From Alphaproteobacteria bacterium (GTDB lineage: Bacteria; Pseudomonadota; Alphaproteobacteria; Rhizobiales; Hyphomicrobiaceae), in the NCBI GenBank assembly GCA_024279745.1, contig JAJRRE010000245.1, forward strand, positions 1-6,064: a DNA stretch of 6,064 bases, read 5' to 3'. The stretch's first letter is position 1. Each line of letters starts with the position of its first letter. The position numbers and the translations under genes are program-made. Below the pieces are notes generated by a model. The model was given only the letters and a program-made list of their open reading frames with translations. It was not told the DNA's origin and did not search any database. Of this stretch, positions 3,662 to 6,064 are shown one piece after another.

Positions 3662-6064
3662 ATGAGTGACCAAATATTTTCCGCTCCCCCTGTTGCTGGC
3701 CCCATGCCCGACAAACGCTGGCAATTCTGGATCGATCGCGGCGGTACGTTTACAGATATTGTCGCGCGCACACCGCAAGGACAAACCAGGGCGTTAAAGC
3801 TTTTGTCGGTCAATCTTGATGCTTATGACGATGCGGCGCTGGAAGGTATTCGCCGTTTTCTGGGCGTGCCGACGAATGGCCCCATTCCCTCGCAGCGTAT
3901 TGCCCACATCAAAATGGGGACGACTGTCGCCACCAACGCGCTATTGGAACGCCAGGGCGAGCCGACGCTGCTGGTGATCAACAAGGGCCTGAAAGATCAG
4001 CTGGAAATTGGCTATCAGGCGCGGCCCGATATTTTCGCGCAAGCAATTGCCAAGCCCGACATGCTGTATAGCCGCGTCATCGAAGTATCTGAGCGCACCC
4101 GGGCCGACGGCACGGTTGAAACTCCGCTTGATGCGCCGGCCCTGCGCGCTCAATTGCAAGAGGCGCAGCAAAGCGGTCTCGACGCCGTGGCCTTTGTCTT
4201 CATGCATTCTTATGCCTATCCGCAAGCCGAACAAGAAGCCGCCGCCATTGCGCGCGAGCTGGGTTTTAGTCAGATTTCCGCCTCCCATGATGTCAGCCCG
4301 TTGATCAAGATTGTCGGGCGCGGCGATACGGCAGTGGCCGACGCTTATCTATCGCCCATCCTGCGCCGCTATATTGAAGGCCTGGCGCACAAACTGGCAC
4401 CAGATGCCGCTGGCGAGGGCAGCAGCGGAAACAACAGCGGCAGCAGCGGCAGCAGCGGCAAACCATCTGCCAGCAATTCATCTGACAACACCAAGCTGAT
4501 GTTCATGGCCTCAAGCGGTGGGCTTACGGCGGCCAGGCTGTTTCGCGGACGCGATGCCATATTGTCCGGCCCCGCAGGCGGCGTTGTGGGGGCTGCGGCG
4601 ACGGCGGAACTGGCCGGTTTTGACAAAATGATCGGCTTTGATATGGGCGGCACGTCGACCGATGTGTGCCATTATGACGGCGCCTATGAGCGCTCCTTTG
4701 AAACCGAAGTTGCGGGCGTTCGCATCCGCGCGCCAATGCTGCGCATCCATACGGTCGCGGCTGGCGGCGGGTCGATTGTCGGCTATGACGGCGCCCGCTT
4801 TCGTGTCGGTCCTGAAAGTGCCGGCGCCGCCCCCGGCCCCAAATGCTACCGCCTGGACGGCCCGCTCACAGTCACCGACGCCAATGTCATGCTCGGCAAA
4901 CTGAAACCGGCTTACTTTCCCGCCATATTCGGCCCCGCCGCCGATGCGCCGCTCGACGGTGAAGCGGTGCGCGCTGCCTTCGCCAGCCTGGCCTTTAAAG
5001 TCGGCGATGACTGTACACCCGAACAGGTGGCCGACGGTGTCATTCGCATTGCCGTTGAGAACATGGCCAATGCCATCAAGAAAATATCGGTCCAGCGCGG
5101 TTATGACGTAACCGATTATGTACTCAATTGTTTTGGCGGCGCCGGCGGCCAACATGCGTGCCTGATTGCCGATACGCTCGGCATGGAAAAAGTTCTGCTG
5201 CATCCGCTGTCCGGCGTCTTGTCGGCTTACGGCATGGGGCTGGCCGATATTCGCGCCAATCGGCAAAAATCCATCGAGCGCCCGCTTGATCAGGCGATTG
5301 TCAGCGACCTTGAACAATTGGCCGAAGAGTTGGCGAAGACTTGCGCCGAGGAACTGGCCGCGCAAGACGTCGCCGCCTCGACCACGACGACGATCATCCG
5401 TGTTCAACTGCGCTATCAGGGCACGGACAACGCACTTGCTATTGCTTTTGGGTCTGCTTCAGCTATGCGCGCGGCCTTTGAAACCGAGCATCTGCAGCGC
5501 TTCGGCTTTGTCTCACCGGAAAAAACCATTGATGTCGCCGCGCTCGACGTTGAACTGGCTGGCGGTGGCGCTGGCGTCGGCGAGCCAGAGCTTGAAACTG
5601 TGACAACGCCGCCGCCCGCGCCGACCGAAGAAGCTCATTTTTATTCAAACGGCGCCTGGCACAATGCCGCCATTTATATGCGCAAGCAGCTATCGCCCGG
5701 TCACAAGATTACCGGCCCGGCGCTGATTATAGAGCCCAATCAAACCGTCGTTGTGGAGCCCGGTTGGCGAGGCGAAATCACCGCGCATGATCATCTGGTA
5801 CTGTCGCGCATCACACCGCGCGCCGAGCAAAATATCGGCCAAAATGCCGACCCGATTTTACTCGAAGTGTTCAATAATTTATTCATGTCGATCGCCGAGC
5901 AGATGGGCGAAGCGTTGCGCAACACCGCCCAGTCCGTGAACATTAAAGAGCGGCTCGATTTTTCCTGCGCGGTGTTTGATGCAACCGGTGCGCTGGTCGC
6001 CAATGCGCCGCATATGCCGGTGCATCTGGGCTCCATGGACGCATCGGTCGAAACTATTATTCGC
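3662..6064 (+). CDS. ATP-dependent 5-oxoprolinase, fused HyuA-HyuB type (C-terminus outside the window)
   Basis: Predicted to hydrolyse 5-oxo-L-proline to L-glutamate using ATP in the cytosol. The frame stays open from 3662 to the window end: 801 codons of a family usually about 1200-1300 residues. HyuA-type ATPase motifs are IDRGGTFTDIV (24-34), MGTTVATNALLER (85-97), SGPAGGVVGA (302-311), GFDMGGTSTDV (325-335) and GGAGGQHACLIADTLGM (492-508). The HyuB half begins about 729 (DPILLEVFNNLFMSIAEQMG) with NIKERLDFSCAVFD and HMPVHLGSM. Conserved blocks follow animal OPLAH closely as I recall it, favouring oxoprolinase over N-methylhydantoinase or acetone carboxylase, where A and B are normally separate subunits. 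Residues about 250-277 form a Ser/Gly/Asn-rich insertion where OPLAH has a short loop. ATG 3662 is taken as start; ATG 3704 (residue 15) also precedes the first motif, and neither has a good ribosome binding site. Own promoter is likely. The substrate is inferred. Confidence 0.93.
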   Translation, partial: MSDQIFSAPPVAGPMPDKRWQFWIDRGGTFTDIVARTPQGQTRALKLLSVNLDAYDDAALEGIRRFLGVPTNGPIPSQRIAHIKMGTTVATNALLERQGEPTLLVINKGLKDQLEIGYQARPDIFAQAIAKPDMLYSRVIEVSERTRADGTVETPLDAPALRAQLQEAQQSGLDAVAFVFMHSYAYPQAEQEAAAIARELGFSQISASHDVSPLIKIVGRGDTAVADAYLSPILRRYIEGLAHKLAPDAAGEGSSGNNSGSSGSSGKPSASNSSDNTKLMFMASSGGLTAARLFRGRDAILSGPAGGVVGAAATAELAGFDKMIGFDMGGTSTDVCHYDGAYERSFETEVAGVRIRAPMLRIHTVAAGGGSIVGYDGARFRVGPESAGAAPGPKCYRLDGPLTVTDANVMLGKLKPAYFPAIFGPAADAPLDGEAVRAAFASLAFKVGDDCTPEQVADGVIRIAVENMANAIKKISVQRGYDVTDYVLNCFGGAGGQHACLIADTLGMEKVLLHPLSGVLSAYGMGLADIRANRQKSIERPLDQAIVSDLEQLAEELAKTCAEELAAQDVAASTTTTIIRVQLRYQGTDNALAIAFGSASAMRAAFETEHLQRFGFVSPEKTIDVAALDVELAGGGAGVGEPELETVTTPPPAPTEEAHFYSNGAWHNAAIYMRKQLSPGHKITGPALIIEPNQTVVVEPGWRGEITAHDHLVLSRITPRAEQNIGQNADPILLEVFNNLFMSIAEQMGEALRNTAQSVNIKERLDFSCAVFDATGALVANAPHMPVHLGSMDASVETIIR
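4418..4459 (+). repeat. Degenerate 9-nt tandem repeat encoding a Ser-Gly-rich insert in the oxoprolinase
   Basis: Fourteen codons (residues 253-266) are built from GGC-AGC-AGC units: one full unit, one altered unit GGA-AAC-AAC (AAC differs from AGC by one transition), an extra AGC, two further perfect units and a closing GGC. The perfect part is 4436-4459. The period is a multiple of three, so copy-number change would keep the frame. The Ser/Asn-rich flank continues to about residue 277 without the repeat. Confidence 0.85.

Noticed and set aside
4511..5407. 298-codon minus-strand reading frame
   Set aside because: It is antisense to the oxoprolinase, whose catalytic motifs run through the same interval. 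Long antisense frames are common opposite codon-biased GC-rich genes, and its translation shows no recognisable domain.

Overview
The window looks like chromosomal DNA from an alphaproteobacterium of moderate to high GC. This rests on three things seen in the sequence: an A-type RNase P RNA gene, a cytoplasmic-type AmpD amidase carrying a C-terminal peptidoglycan-binding domain, and a soluble TerB + J-domain protein directly upstream of that amidase. From general knowledge, this djlA-like / ampD / rnpB order recurs in Alphaproteobacteria; I cannot fix the order or genus.

The left half (1-2142) reads entirely on the minus strand. In transcription order it holds the DjlA-like co-chaperone (1429-2142), the AmpD amidase (418-1272) and rnpB (1 to about 316). 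The 3' end of rnpB lies outside the window. rnpB has its own promoter-like sequence in the gap after ampD. A 312-bp divergent spacer (2143-2454) follows, with several small dyads and weak promoter candidates.

The right half reads on the plus strand. It holds a ten-helix EamA/DMT-type permease starting at TTG (2455-3408), a 253-bp spacer, and the first 801 codons of a large fused HyuA-HyuB protein. That protein closely resembles the eukaryotic-type ATP-dependent 5-oxoprolinase and is cut by the window end. The left half combines housekeeping RNA processing, wall-fragment recycling and chaperone functions. The right half pairs a small-metabolite permease with a 5-oxoproline (pyroglutamate) hydrolase. 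A shared role for those two is possible but shown only by adjacency.

I found no mobile element, CRISPR array, tRNA, phage or defence module, and no convincing new system. The observations most worth a second look are a Ser/Gly/Asn-rich insertion encoded by a 9-nt repeat inside the ATPase half of the oxoprolinase, a 10-bp perfect inverted repeat with arms seven helical turns apart at its promoter, and an 18-bp palindrome upstream of the djlA-like gene.
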